DNA of 64,000 bases from an uncultured Mycoplasmatota bacterium (GCA_947165285.1 CAMUZS010000001.1:1-64000); one strand, 5' to 3'; counted from the first letter of the stretch, positions 34,991-43,680 are shown. The notes: generated by a model not told the origin, from the letters alone. Numbers and translations: made by a program.

Positions 34991-35875
34991 ATGAACTTTG
35001 GTGAAAATCTAAAAAACTTCAGAAAAAATAGTAAAATGTCACAGGAAGTGTTAGCGGAAAAAGTTGGAGTTTCAAGACAAGCAGTTAGTAGATGGGAAGT
35101 TGGGGAAGCATACCCAGAAATGAGTAATATTGTTGCTTTATGTTCTATATTTCATTGCAATATAAATGATCTTATTAATGACAATATAGTAGATATGGAA
35201 TCATTTGATAAAGAAACTCAAGATAGCATAGTTAAATTTAAAAAAGAACAACAAAAGAGGATGAAAGGTTTAAGTAAAGCTATATATATAATTACAAATA
35301 TTGTTAAAACAATAATTGCAATTCCAACAGTATGTATGATTCTTTTATGTTTAATATTTCCATTTGTTTCGAATACATTTGAAATAAATAATAACAAAAT
35401 TAAAATAATAAATAAAGAAATAAATTATCGTATAAATGGAAATATAATAAATATTGATGGAACTGATCATTATGTTGAAACAAGAACTAATATAGATGAA
35501 TTTATAAAGAGTCATGATAATACATTTTTTAGAATAAGTATTGAATATATATTAATATGTATGACGATTCTTTCAATATTGACAGTCTTATCATTACATT
35601 GTTTATGTAAATTATATAAAAATATTTATAATGGTAATACACCATTTACAATAGAAAATGAAAAAATAGTTCATAAAGCTTGTTTATTTGTGTTAGTAGA
35701 AATGGTTCTACAAAAAATAACAGCACTCATTTATTCTATAATAGCTCATTTAGATTTAGCAATTGATATAAATATAAAAGATATAATTGTTATTTTAATA
35801 GGTGTAAGTATTATTTATATATTTAAATATGGTAGAATGATTCAAGCAGATACTAAAGCCAAGATATATGATTAA
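34991..35875 (+). CDS. XRE-type regulator fused to DUF2975 membrane domain
   Basis: 294 residues. The N-terminal helix-turn-helix is FRKNSKMSQEVLAEKVGVSR followed by QAVSRWEVGEAYPEMSNI. The C-terminal 200 residues contain four hydrophobic segments with LYKNIYNGNTPFTIENEKIV and a final FKYGRMIQADTKA, the DUF2975 pattern. Such genes often sit beside ABC exporters, as here. Probably regulates its own promoter (inverted repeat at the -35 region) and perhaps the adjacent exporter, but a terminator separates them. Confidence 0.82.
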   Translation: MNFGENLKNFRKNSKMSQEVLAEKVGVSRQAVSRWEVGEAYPEMSNIVALCSIFHCNINDLINDNIVDMESFDKETQDSIVKFKKEQQKRMKGLSKAIYIITNIVKTIIAIPTVCMILLCLIFPFVSNTFEINNNKIKIINKEINYRINGNIINIDGTDHYVETRTNIDEFIKSHDNTFFRISIEYILICMTILSILTVLSLHCLCKLYKNIYNGNTPFTIENEKIVHKACLFVLVEMVLQKITALIYSIIAHLDLAIDINIKDIIVILIGVSIIYIFKYGRMIQADTKAKIYD

Positions 35876-35881
35876 TAAAAT

Positions 35882-35903
35882 GCAATCTTTTGATTGCTTT
35901 TTA
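35882..35903 (+). terminator. Terminator between regulator and ABC genes
   Basis: GCAATC, loop TTTT, GATTGC, T5. Confidence 0.75.
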
Positions 35904-35976
35904 TTATGCAATTAAAAAGTGGCAGACAATAATTATAGTTTTTAGTATGATTAATGTGTCGAAAGGAGAGATTATC

Positions 35977-38409
35977 GTGAGAATAATCATAACACATATT
36001 TTAAGAAATATTAAAGAAAAAAAAGGACGTAGTTTATTAATTATATTATCGTTGATGATTGCTTCAGTTGTATTTATTTTAAATTTAACTATACCTAATC
36101 AAATAGTTGAAACTAAAGCAAAACAATCAAGAGATGCAATTGGTAAATCAGATGTTCTAGTGGCATCATATGTTCCATTTAATATTAATGATATTAAATT
36201 ATCTAATGAAGAATCAAAAATAGTCGGAGTAAATGATTTGTATACAATTCATAAAGATAAGACATTAGTAATATATGGAACTGATATTAAAGAAGCATCT
36301 AATATTAATTTAATTGATAATATAGATTTATTAGATAATGAAATTATTATTAGTAAAACAACTGCTGATAAATATAAATATAAATTAAATGATATTATAA
36401 CTATTGATTTAATGGATAGTAAATATGAATTAAAGATAAAAGATATAGTAGAAGCTAAAGGTTTATTATCATTTAAATCATTATCAGGAATAATTAATAA
36501 TGATACATATAATAAAATTACTTCTGATGAAAACAATAAATATAGAACATATTATATAGATGTATTAAATAATGAAAAAGTAGATGATGTTAAAAAGTAC
36601 ATTCAAGATAATAATGATAAAAAAGAATATATGGTAGAAAAACTAGTAGATGAAGAAAAAATAAGAGAAGATAATTATTATACTCAATTTATATTATTGG
36701 TTATAATGATAATGGCTACTATAATGATATTCTTTGTAGTAAATACATTAAATAAAATGATTGTAATGGAAAGAATGCCTGTTATAGGAACATTTAGATC
36801 AGTAGGTGCATCTAAATTTAAAATGAATATGTTATTAGTATTAGAGAATAGTATATATGGATTATTAGGTGGATCAGTAGGTGCATTAGTATCAATTTTA
36901 ATAAATAATTTTGCTGCAAGTATGTTAACAGGAACAACAATAAAAGCAAGTGTACCAGTTAATAATTTAATATCAGGAATAATATTTACTATATGCTTAG
37001 AAGTATTTATGTCTTTAGCATTAATTATTAAATCTAATAAATATTCAATTAAAGAAATAATGTTTGAAGGTAAAAATAGTAAAGCAGGATTTAATATTAA
37101 AGAATCAATTATTAGTTTTATATTAATTCTTCTTTCAATAATAACATATTTTGTTATAGGTGATACTAATTCTTTATTAAGTGCATTAAGTTTAATAATG
37201 TTCTGGGTAGGCATAGCGTATTTTATACCAACTATGATGTTATTCTTATCAAAGATAATATGTGGTATAGCTAAAATGATTAACAGTGGATCACTTTTGA
37301 TGGCAGGTAAAAATTTAGGCTTTAATAAATTACTTATCTCTTCAACTAGATTAGTAGTTATATCAACTTCAATTATGTTAGTTATTGTTAATATATCAAT
37401 GTCATTTAATAGTATGATTGACTCATATAAAGTTCAATTTTCTGGATATGATGGGACAATTAGAGATATATCTAAAAAATATAATGAATATGCTTCAATA
37501 AATAATGTTGATAATGTTAAGAATATAGAATATACATTTATGTATTCTAATGATGATATTACATATAATGATGGGAAAACATTAGATGCTGGGCCTATGT
37601 TTTTAGGAATGGATAAATCAAATCCATCTATTAAACAATTGGATTATAAAATAAATGATTTAAAAGATGATGAATGTTTATTTGATGAAATACTATTAAA
37701 GAATAACAATCTTAAAGTAGGAGATACAATTGATTTTTACCTAAAAACTCAAGATAGTCATATTAAAGTTAAAATAGTTGGAACAGTTAATTCATATTAT
37801 ATGAGTACTCAAAGAGAGATTGTTGTATTAACTAATGATGTATTCAAACAAAAAATAACGGAAGTTCCATTCTCAATTGAATTTTCAGTTAATGATAATA
37901 ATAAAGTAAGAGATACAATTGAATTAATAGAAAGAGAATTAAAAGATCCAGATATAACTATATGGACTATAGATGATTTCTGTAATATTCAAAGAAAGAA
38001 TATAAATTCATTCATGAGTTTATTCTATATAATTATTGCATTATCATTAATACTATCATTTGTAGGTATAATTAATAATCAATTAATAAGTTTTATGGAA
38101 AGAACAAAAGAAATTGCAGTACTAAATTCAATATGTATGAGTAAATCTCAATTAAGAAGAATGTTAGTTATTGAAAACATTACATCTAATATTGTTGCAT
38201 GTGTATTTGGATTTGGAGTATCAATTATGTCATTAAGATATATGAATAAATTAATGTATGGAATTAAAATGTATACAGATGTTCAATATCAGTATAATGT
38301 AGGATTAATGATCATGGGTATTGTATTAGTAGTATTATTATCTACTGTGATTGTACCAATTAAAAAGATGAAAAAAATAAATGTAGTAGAAGCTATAAAA
38401 TATGAATAG
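35977..38409 (+). CDS. ABC transporter permease, FtsX/MacB type
   Basis: 810 residues from GTG 35977, chosen because AAAGGAGA lies 8 bases upstream. A first transmembrane helix (SLLIILSLMIASVVFILNLT), a large extracellular loop (MacB_PCD-like), three helices with MPVIGTFRSVGASKFKMNML, a central membrane pair, a second loop, and a repeat of the FtsX core (KEIAVLNSICMSKSQLRRML) at the C terminus. The duplicated FtsX layout is that of exporters of peptides or lipids. Partner ATPase is the next gene. Possible antimicrobial-peptide resistance, not proven. Confidence 0.85.
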   Translation: MRIIITHILRNIKEKKGRSLLIILSLMIASVVFILNLTIPNQIVETKAKQSRDAIGKSDVLVASYVPFNINDIKLSNEESKIVGVNDLYTIHKDKTLVIYGTDIKEASNINLIDNIDLLDNEIIISKTTADKYKYKLNDIITIDLMDSKYELKIKDIVEAKGLLSFKSLSGIINNDTYNKITSDENNKYRTYYIDVLNNEKVDDVKKYIQDNNDKKEYMVEKLVDEEKIREDNYYTQFILLVIMIMATIMIFFVVNTLNKMIVMERMPVIGTFRSVGASKFKMNMLLVLENSIYGLLGGSVGALVSILINNFAASMLTGTTIKASVPVNNLISGIIFTICLEVFMSLALIIKSNKYSIKEIMFEGKNSKAGFNIKESIISFILILLSIITYFVIGDTNSLLSALSLIMFWVGIAYFIPTMMLFLSKIICGIAKMINSGSLLMAGKNLGFNKLLISSTRLVVISTSIMLVIVNISMSFNSMIDSYKVQFSGYDGTIRDISKKYNEYASINNVDNVKNIEYTFMYSNDDITYNDGKTLDAGPMFLGMDKSNPSIKQLDYKINDLKDDECLFDEILLKNNNLKVGDTIDFYLKTQDSHIKVKIVGTVNSYYMSTQREIVVLTNDVFKQKITEVPFSIEFSVNDNNKVRDTIELIERELKDPDITIWTIDDFCNIQRKNINSFMSLFYIIIALSLILSFVGIINNQLISFMERTKEIAVLNSICMSKSQLRRMLVIENITSNIVACVFGFGVSIMSLRYMNKLMYGIKMYTDVQYQYNVGLMIMGIVLVVLLSTVIVPIKKMKKINVVEAIKYE

Positions 38410-38419
38410 GAGGATTAAT

Positions 38420-39088
38420 ATGGGAAATATTAAAACAGTTAATTTAATTAAAGAATTTGGAGAAAAAGATAATAAAGTTAGAGTATTAGATGATATAGAT
38501 ATTGAAATTAAAGATGGAGAATTTGTATCATTAATGGGACCATCTGGATCTGGTAAATCAACACTTTTATATTTAGTAGGAGGATTAGACAAACCAACTA
38601 AAGGCAAAGTATTAATCAATGGTAAAGATATATCTAAATTATCTGATAATGAAATGTCTAAGTTAAGAAGAAGAGATATAGGATTTGTATTCCAATTCTA
38701 TAACCTAGTACAAAACTTAACAGTAGAAGAAAATATCATGTTACCAGTTGTTATGAATGGTGAGAAAGAATCAAATTATAAAGAGAGATTAGATTATATT
38801 TTAAAGACAATCGGACTTGAAGATAAAAGAAAAAGTTTACCTAAAGAATTATCAGGTGGACAACAACAAAGAGTTTCAATAGCAAGAGCAGTTATTTTAA
38901 ACCCATCAATTATATTTGCTGATGAACCTATAGGTAACTTAGATTCAAAATCAGGTAAAGAAGTTATGGAATTATTTAAAAAGATAAATGAAGAAGAACA
39001 TATAACTATTCTTCAAGTAACACATTCAGAAGAATCAGCAAAATATGGTAATAGAATAATAAGATTAAAAGATGGAAAAATAGTATAA
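38420..39088 (+). CDS. ABC transporter ATP-binding protein, LolD/MacB type
   Basis: 222 residues from ATG 38420 (AGGAGG six bases upstream, overlapping the permease stop). Walker A GPSGSGKST, Q-loop VFQFYNLVQNLT, signature LSGGQQQRVSIARA, Walker B IIFADEPIGNLD, and the switch His in QVTHSEES. Energises the FtsX-type permease just upstream. Confidence 0.93.
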   Translation: MGNIKTVNLIKEFGEKDNKVRVLDDIDIEIKDGEFVSLMGPSGSGKSTLLYLVGGLDKPTKGKVLINGKDISKLSDNEMSKLRRRDIGFVFQFYNLVQNLTVEENIMLPVVMNGEKESNYKERLDYILKTIGLEDKRKSLPKELSGGQQQRVSIARAVILNPSIIFADEPIGNLDSKSGKEVMELFKKINEEEHITILQVTHSEESAKYGNRIIRLKDGKIV

Positions 39089-39105
39089 GAAGAAAAATAA
39101 AGGTG

Positions 39106-39128
39106 TTCGGAATATTAAGATATTACGA
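39106..39128 (+). repeat. TTCGG-TTACGA type site after the ABC genes
   Basis: 23 bp, TTCGGAATATT ... ATATTACGA. It lies 17 bp after the ATPase stop codon, as the related site at 34750 follows the CPBP gene. It marks the right end of the module. Confidence 0.55.
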
Positions 39129-39323
39129 TGCTTGACATTTATCCCCCCCTGTAATTGTAGTATCTAGTTATTCGATTTTTTTCCTGTTTTAAATAGTTTA
39201 GTTGTGCATTTAATCTAAAAAATAAAAATAAGAACTATTACTATTTAAAGTCTTTATTTATGGGATTTACCAATCATTTATATATAACTTATACTCTTTA
39301 GTCATAACCCCCCTAGGCAAATA

Positions 39324-39395
39324 GCCGCACAAGCTGCAATTAAATCAAAGAAGAATTAAAACTAAAACAAAAGACTAAAGTATTTTAGTATTTTA
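39324..39395 (+). repeat. ppdK tail copy D with decayed terminator
   Basis: Reads A-A-Q-A-A-I-K-S-K-K-N-stop. The hairpin is degraded (ACTAAA ... TTTAGT) and the T-tract interrupted. Its upstream flank (ATTTATATATAACTTATACTC) resembles that of copy B. Confidence 0.85.
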
Positions 39396-39462
39396 TCTTA
39401 TAAAAAAGTGTAATTTTGTTGATATTTGTGTTATAATAAGCAACATTGTGATGTGAGGAAAA

Positions 39463-40365
39463 ATGAGAGAAATAAGTGTTAAAGGTTTACCAATTATAGG
39501 TAAAGGTGCAAACGGTACAATATATCGTTTAGATGAAGATAAAATAGTAAAAGTATATAATCCTAATACAAATACACTAGATAGAATTGAACAAGAAAAA
39601 TATGTTGCTAAAAAAATGTTTGTCTATGATATACCATCTGCTATATCATATGATATTGTTAAAGTAGATGACAAATATGGATTGGTATATGAATGGATTA
39701 ATGCTTCTACTTTAGGACAATATTTATCTAATAATCCAGATCAATTAGACGAATTTGCTATACGTATGGCAAAGCTATTAATTAAGCTTCATTCAACTAA
39801 ATTTGAAAAAGAAATTTTACCAGATGGAAGAGAAAATTTGCATATGTGGGTTAATATAGCAGAACAAAGTGGATATTATTCAGATGAAGTAATATCTAAA
39901 CTTAGAAATTTAATTAATAACATTCCGTATAGAAATACGTTTATACATGGAGATTTTCATCCAGGTAATATAATGGTTATGAATGATGAATTAATATTAA
40001 TTGACATGACAGATGTATCTGTTGGTGATCCAATTATTGATCTTCTTGGTTCATATCAAATAATGAAATTAGTTCCGCAAAGACCCGGTGGGGCAGAGCG
40101 TTATACTGGAATGTCAAATGAAATGCTATTAAAGCTATGGTGCTTATTTATAAAAGAGTATACAGGTATTACTGATTCTGATGAATTAAATAAATACGAG
40201 CAAAAATTAAAGTTTTATGCATTAATACGCTCAATACCTGGGATTACTTTTTCAGAATTAGTTTCAAAAGAAGTGTTAAATAAATTAACAAATGAAGTAT
40301 CCAATGCTTTTTTACAAGGATATGATATTATGAGCAACAATCTAATTTTAAAAAAAGTTAAATGA
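39463..40365 (+). CDS. Aminoglycoside phosphotransferase/choline kinase-like protein
   Basis: 300 residues with a complete kinase core: IGKGANGTIYRLDEDKIVKV (glycine loop and Lys), LVYEWINASTLGQYL (hinge), FIHGDFHPGNIMV (Brenner motif with catalytic Asp) and LILIDMTDVSVGDP (metal Asp). Substrate unknown; the family includes antibiotic kinases, choline kinases and protein kinases. Single-gene module between ppdK tails D and E. RBS GAGGAA. Confidence 0.82.
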   Translation: MREISVKGLPIIGKGANGTIYRLDEDKIVKVYNPNTNTLDRIEQEKYVAKKMFVYDIPSAISYDIVKVDDKYGLVYEWINASTLGQYLSNNPDQLDEFAIRMAKLLIKLHSTKFEKEILPDGRENLHMWVNIAEQSGYYSDEVISKLRNLINNIPYRNTFIHGDFHPGNIMVMNDELILIDMTDVSVGDPIIDLLGSYQIMKLVPQRPGGAERYTGMSNEMLLKLWCLFIKEYTGITDSDELNKYEQKLKFYALIRSIPGITFSELVSKEVLNKLTNEVSNAFLQGYDIMSNNLILKKVK

Positions 40366-40385
40366 AATACAATTTAAATTTAAAA

Positions 40386-40418
40386 GACTAAGTAAATCCA
40401 CACAACTTAGTCTTTTTC
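40386..40418 (+). terminator. Terminator of the kinase gene, ppdK-like
   Basis: GACTAAG and CTTAGTC around a 13-base loop, then T5. The outer GACTA/TAGTC resembles the ppdK terminator family, so it may be a remnant of another tail copy. Confidence 0.65.
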
Positions 40419-40481
40419 TGCGATATAATAAATTAAAGTAAGCAATTTAGTAAATAATATTTTTGCTACCCAGACTCGGAT

Positions 40482-40552
40482 GCTGCACAAGCTGCAATTA
40501 AAGTCAAAAAAAGATTAATAATTTAAGACTAGAGTAATCTAGTCTTTTTTTT
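40482..40552 (+). repeat. ppdK tail and terminator, copy E
   Basis: Reads A-A-Q-A-A-I-K-V-K-K-R-L-I-I-stop, then GACTAGA, loop GTAA, TCTAGTC, T8. The upstream linker at 40440-40475 (GCAATTTAGTAAA ... TTTTGCTACCCAGAC) is the same as that of copy C. Confidence 0.9.
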
Positions 40553-40641
40553 ATTAATGTAGAAAACGTATTTACTTTTTTAATTTTTTAATATATAATA
40601 AGTATGAAAAGTGTAACTAATTATACTTTGAGGAGGCATAT

Positions 40642-40842
40642 ATGAAAGATAAATTTGTAGGAATAGCTAAAGTTGGTGAAAAAGGACAAATTGTTATTCC
40701 AAAAGAAGTAAGAGAAATGTTTGATATTAAATCTGGTGATTCTATTATTGTACTTTGTGATAAAGAAAAAGGAATTGCATTATTAAAAGCAGATGCAATT
40801 GAAGATCTATCTGATAAAATATTTTCAAAAGGAGAAAAATAA
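40642..40842 (+). CDS. AbrB/MazE-type DNA-binding protein
   Basis: 66 residues. GIAKVGEKGQIVIPKEVREM followed by FDIKSGDSIIVL is the swapped-hairpin AbrB fold (SpoVT-AbrB family). Similar short proteins precede ABC exporter genes in many Firmicutes and probably regulate them. Its stop overlaps the ATG of the ATPase gene (TAATG). Strong GAGGAGG before the start. Confidence 0.88.
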   Translation: MKDKFVGIAKVGEKGQIVIPKEVREMFDIKSGDSIIVLCDKEKGIALLKADAIEDLSDKIFSKGEK

Positions 40843-41564
40843 TGGTAGCAATAGAAACAAAAGATTTAACTAAAAAATTTAAAGATAAAGTAGCAGTAAA
40901 CAAAATAGATTTAAATATCAATCAAGGAGAATTATTTGCACTTTTAGGAACAAATGGTGCAGGTAAAACAACAACAATAAAGATGTTATCTGGTTTAATA
41001 TTACCAACATCAGGAAGTATTAATATATTAAGTATGGATATGAAAAAAGATGTATTTAAAATAAAAGAAATATTAAATGTTTCGCCACAAGAAACAGCAA
41101 TTGCTCCTAATTTAACTGTAAAAGAAAATTTAGAGTTTATGGCTGGAGTTTATCAAATAGATAATAAAGATAAAAAGATAAATGAGTTAATTAAAGTATT
41201 TAAATTAGATGAAGTATTAAATAAACGAGCTAAAACTTTGTCAGGTGGATGGCAAAGAAAAGTATCTATAGCAATTAGTTTGATAAATGATCCTAAAATA
41301 CTATTTTTGGATGAACCAACATTAGGATTAGATGTAATAGCTAGAAAAGAATTATGGAAAGTAATTGAAGGTTTAAAAGGAAAAATAACTATTATTTTAA
41401 CTACACATTATATGGAAGAAGCAGAAAAGTTATCTGATAGAATTGGTATAATGGCAAATGGCAATATTATTGAAGTAGGAACTGCTAAGGAATTAGTAAA
41501 AAAGACTAATGCTAAAAATTTTGAAGATGCTTTTGTAACAATTGCAACTGGAGGTGAATTATAA
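40842..41564 (+). CDS. ABC transporter ATP-binding protein
   Basis: 240 residues: Walker A GTNGAGKTT, signature LSGGWQRKVSIAI, Walker B ILFLDEPTLGLD, switch His in LTTHYMEEAEKL. It belongs to the drug/bacteriocin exporter group (CcmA-like). Coupled to the regulator upstream and the permease downstream by one-base overlaps. Confidence 0.93.
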   Translation: MVAIETKDLTKKFKDKVAVNKIDLNINQGELFALLGTNGAGKTTTIKMLSGLILPTSGSINILSMDMKKDVFKIKEILNVSPQETAIAPNLTVKENLEFMAGVYQIDNKDKKINELIKVFKLDEVLNKRAKTLSGGWQRKVSIAISLINDPKILFLDEPTLGLDVIARKELWKVIEGLKGKITIILTTHYMEEAEKLSDRIGIMANGNIIEVGTAKELVKKTNAKNFEDAFVTIATGGEL

Positions 41565-42295
41565 TGAGAATGTTAAATTTTGCTAAAAGAAATTTTAAGG
41601 AATTAATAAGAGATCCTTTAAGTCTAATATTTGAAATAGCATTACCAATATTTTTATTGTTTATATTTCAACAAATAAAAATACCTGGAGATACATATAA
41701 ACTTGAAAACTTTACTCCTGGAATCATAATATTTGGTTTTTCTTTTATTAGTTTATTTACATCAACATTAGTAGCAAAAGATAGAGGATCATCACTATTA
41801 ATTAGACTTGGAACTTCTCCGATGAAATCTAGCGATTATATATTGGGATACATATTATCTTTAATTCCAATTATTATTATACAAGATGTATTGTTTTTTA
41901 TAGTTGCTTGTTTATTAGGCTTAAATGTTAGTATAAATATATTATTTACAATTTTAATATCAATAATTGTATCAATATTATTTATAGCATTAGGAATTCT
42001 AATTGGTAGTCTAGTAAGTGAAAAAGGATCAGGTGGGGTAGGAAGTATAATTGTTCAATTAGTATGTTTTACTAGTGGAATGTATTTTTCAAAAGATTTA
42101 ATTGGTAAAGTGTTTGCTAAAGTATGTGAATTATTGCCTTTTGAAAGTACACTAAATATAATAAAAGGAATACTAAATAATAATTATGACATTATTTCAG
42201 CAAGAAATATAATTGTATTTTCTGTTTATACAATAGTTGTATTAGTAATATCAATAATAGTATTTAAAAAGAAAATGATTAGTGATAATAAGTGA
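41564..42295 (+). CDS. ABC-2 type permease
   Basis: 243 residues, six hydrophobic segments, with the typical ABC-2 order: ELIRDPLSLIFEIALPIFLL at the N terminus, a TSTLVAKDRGSSLLIRLGTSP loop, and a C-terminal VCFTSGMYF stretch. Forms an exporter with the ATPase upstream. Substrate unknown. Confidence 0.88.
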   Translation: MRMLNFAKRNFKELIRDPLSLIFEIALPIFLLFIFQQIKIPGDTYKLENFTPGIIIFGFSFISLFTSTLVAKDRGSSLLIRLGTSPMKSSDYILGYILSLIPIIIIQDVLFFIVACLLGLNVSINILFTILISIIVSILFIALGILIGSLVSEKGSGGVGSIIVQLVCFTSGMYFSKDLIGKVFAKVCELLPFESTLNIIKGILNNNYDIISARNIIVFSVYTIVVLVISIIVFKKKMISDNK

Positions 42296-42343
42296 TTTAT
42301 AATTTTTACTTTTATGAACACTGTTATTTGATAAGATGAATTT

Positions 42344-42388
42344 GGATAAGTAATTTAATAAAATGACTAGGAAAATCTAGTCTTTTTT
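42344..42388 (+). repeat. Shortened boundary repeat F (linker start plus terminator)
   Basis: GGATAAGTAATTTAATAAAA matches the linker of copies C and E, and is followed at once by GACTAG ... TCTAGTC and T6. The ppdK codons in between are missing, as in an internal deletion. Confidence 0.7.
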
Positions 42389-42425
42389 ATGTTATACTAT
42401 TAATAGAGAAAGAGGTGTTTTAATA

Positions 42426-42881
42426 ATGGAAGAATTTAATACAATAGAAAAAGTAGAAAAATTATTTAAAGACATTGACGCATTAGGAAATGACAATGCA
42501 TTTTTTGTTGCTAGTCAAGATAAAGAAAAAGTAAGTGGAATGGTAGCTGGTATGGAATATCCATATGATGGATTATTGATAAATGATACTGAAAAAGGTA
42601 TTGCAATGTATTATTTAAAAGCAGGTGCTTTAAGTGGATTATTTTCTTTATCAAAACCATCTAAAATGAAATTAGATAAAGATAATCATATATTTATTCC
42701 AAGAGAGGATATAAAAGAAATTGTAATTAAAAAATTTGCTTTATTAAATAATAAAACAAAGAGAATTGAAATTAATACTATTGATGGAAAATCTCATAAA
42801 TTATATGCTAATCTTGATGAAAAGGATTTTTTATATCATAAAGATAATTTTGCAAAATTTATAGAAAAATATGAAAAATAA
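42426..42881 (+). CDS. Unknown cytoplasmic protein, 151 residues
   Basis: No family recognised. It has an N-terminal helix, then alternating short strands (GLLINDTEKGIAMYYLKAGA, HIFIPREDIKEIVIKKFALL, RIEINTIDGKSHKLYANLDE) ending in a helix. This could be a PH-like barrel, a guess from the pattern only. No signal peptide or membrane segment. Forms its own module between two ppdK-type terminators. Confidence 0.55.
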   Translation: MEEFNTIEKVEKLFKDIDALGNDNAFFVASQDKEKVSGMVAGMEYPYDGLLINDTEKGIAMYYLKAGALSGLFSLSKPSKMKLDKDNHIFIPREDIKEIVIKKFALLNNKTKRIEINTIDGKSHKLYANLDEKDFLYHKDNFAKFIEKYEK

Positions 42882-42899
42882 ATAATAATTATTATTAAT

Positions 42900-42924
42900 A
42901 AACTAGAGTAATCTAGTTTTTTTA
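42900..42924 (+). terminator. ppdK-type terminator G
   Basis: AAACTAGA, loop GTAA, TCTAGTTT, T-tract. Same core as the ppdK terminator; the last recognisable member of the array. Confidence 0.8.
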
Positions 42925-42962
42925 TTGTATGTGTTATAATATATTTTAAGGGAGTTGAATAT

Positions 42963-43658
42963 ATGAAAATATTAACGGTGATTGGTACATCTCATATTGG
43001 TAATACTAGAGCTATTGTAGATTTGTTTTTAAATGAGTTTAATGATAATAATAATGAATTTGATGAAATAATTATTCCAAAAGATTTTAATGATATATGT
43101 TATGGATGTGCTAATTGTATATTAAAAGGAGAAGATAAATGTCCACATTATAATAAGATTAATCCATTAATAAAAAAACTTGATGAAGCAGATTTGATAA
43201 TTCTTGCTACACCTGTATTTGTTGGATCATGTACAAGTGGTATGAAATTGTTTTTAGATCATTTAGCATATATGTGGTTGGTACACAGACCAAAAGCATC
43301 AATGTTTAATAAAGTTGGTTTAATATTAACAACCGCTGGAGGTTCAGGTGTTAAGGCAACAACAAAATTATTAAAATCTAATTTATTTTATTTAGGTGTA
43401 CCACAAATATTTAATTATGGTATTACTACTATGAAAATGGGTGGTAATTATTGTGATTATAAAAATAAAGAATTAATAAAAAATCAAGTAAATAAAAAAG
43501 CTAATCAAATAAAGAAAGCTTTACAAAAGAGAAAAGTTGGAATTAAGACGAAATTATTTTTTAAATTGTTTGGTATGACACAAAAAAATGGTTGGAATAA
43601 AGTAGATGTAGATTATTGGAAACAACAGGGATGGCTTGATGGTAAAAAGCCGTTTTAG
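42963..43658 (+). CDS. Flavodoxin-fold NAD(P)H-dependent reductase
   Basis: 231 residues. The N-terminal TVIGTSHIGNTRAIVD is the FMN phosphate loop. CYGCANCILKGEDKC is the cysteine-bearing loop of iron-sulfur flavoprotein/NADPH-FMN reductase relatives. ATPVFVGSCTSGMKLFLDH and LTTAGGSG complete the flavin pocket. The C-terminal 50 residues are basic with a WKQQGWLDG end. Physiological acceptor unknown. Ends with an unrelated strong terminator, so I take it to be outside the repeat array. Confidence 0.82.
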   Translation: MKILTVIGTSHIGNTRAIVDLFLNEFNDNNNEFDEIIIPKDFNDICYGCANCILKGEDKCPHYNKINPLIKKLDEADLIILATPVFVGSCTSGMKLFLDHLAYMWLVHRPKASMFNKVGLILTTAGGSGVKATTKLLKSNLFYLGVPQIFNYGITTMKMGGNYCDYKNKELIKNQVNKKANQIKKALQKRKVGIKTKLFFKLFGMTQKNGWNKVDVDYWKQQGWLDGKKPF

Positions 43659-43680
43659 AAATTAGATATTTATAATATAG

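Larger units (their letters stand above)
39089..39462 (+). other. Intergenic region with site, C-runs and ppdK tail copy D
   Basis: 374 bp without a gene. In order it holds a TTCGG ... TTACGA site (39106-39128), a consensus TTGACA (39132-39137) followed by a run of seven C (39143-39149), an A+T-rich stretch, a run of six C (39308-39313), tail copy D (39324-39359), a decayed terminator (39374-39395), and an extended -10 (TATAAT 39432-39437) for the kinase gene. Confidence 0.7.

Noticed and set aside
36249-37214. Long minus-strand reading frames (95 and 176 codons) inside the FtsX-type permease
   Set aside because: They are shadows of a well-supported gene; low-complexity hydrophobic antisense translation without start signals.
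33146-42925. CRISPR array or integron as explanation for the repeats
   Set aside because: Repeats are 0.5-4.5 kb apart, vary in sequence and encode a gene tail. There is no short regular spacing, no Cas gene, no intI, and attC-like sites were not recognised.
33146-42925. Insertion sequences as the cause of the repeat array
   Set aside because: No transposase gene or fragment and no terminal inverted repeats bound the modules.
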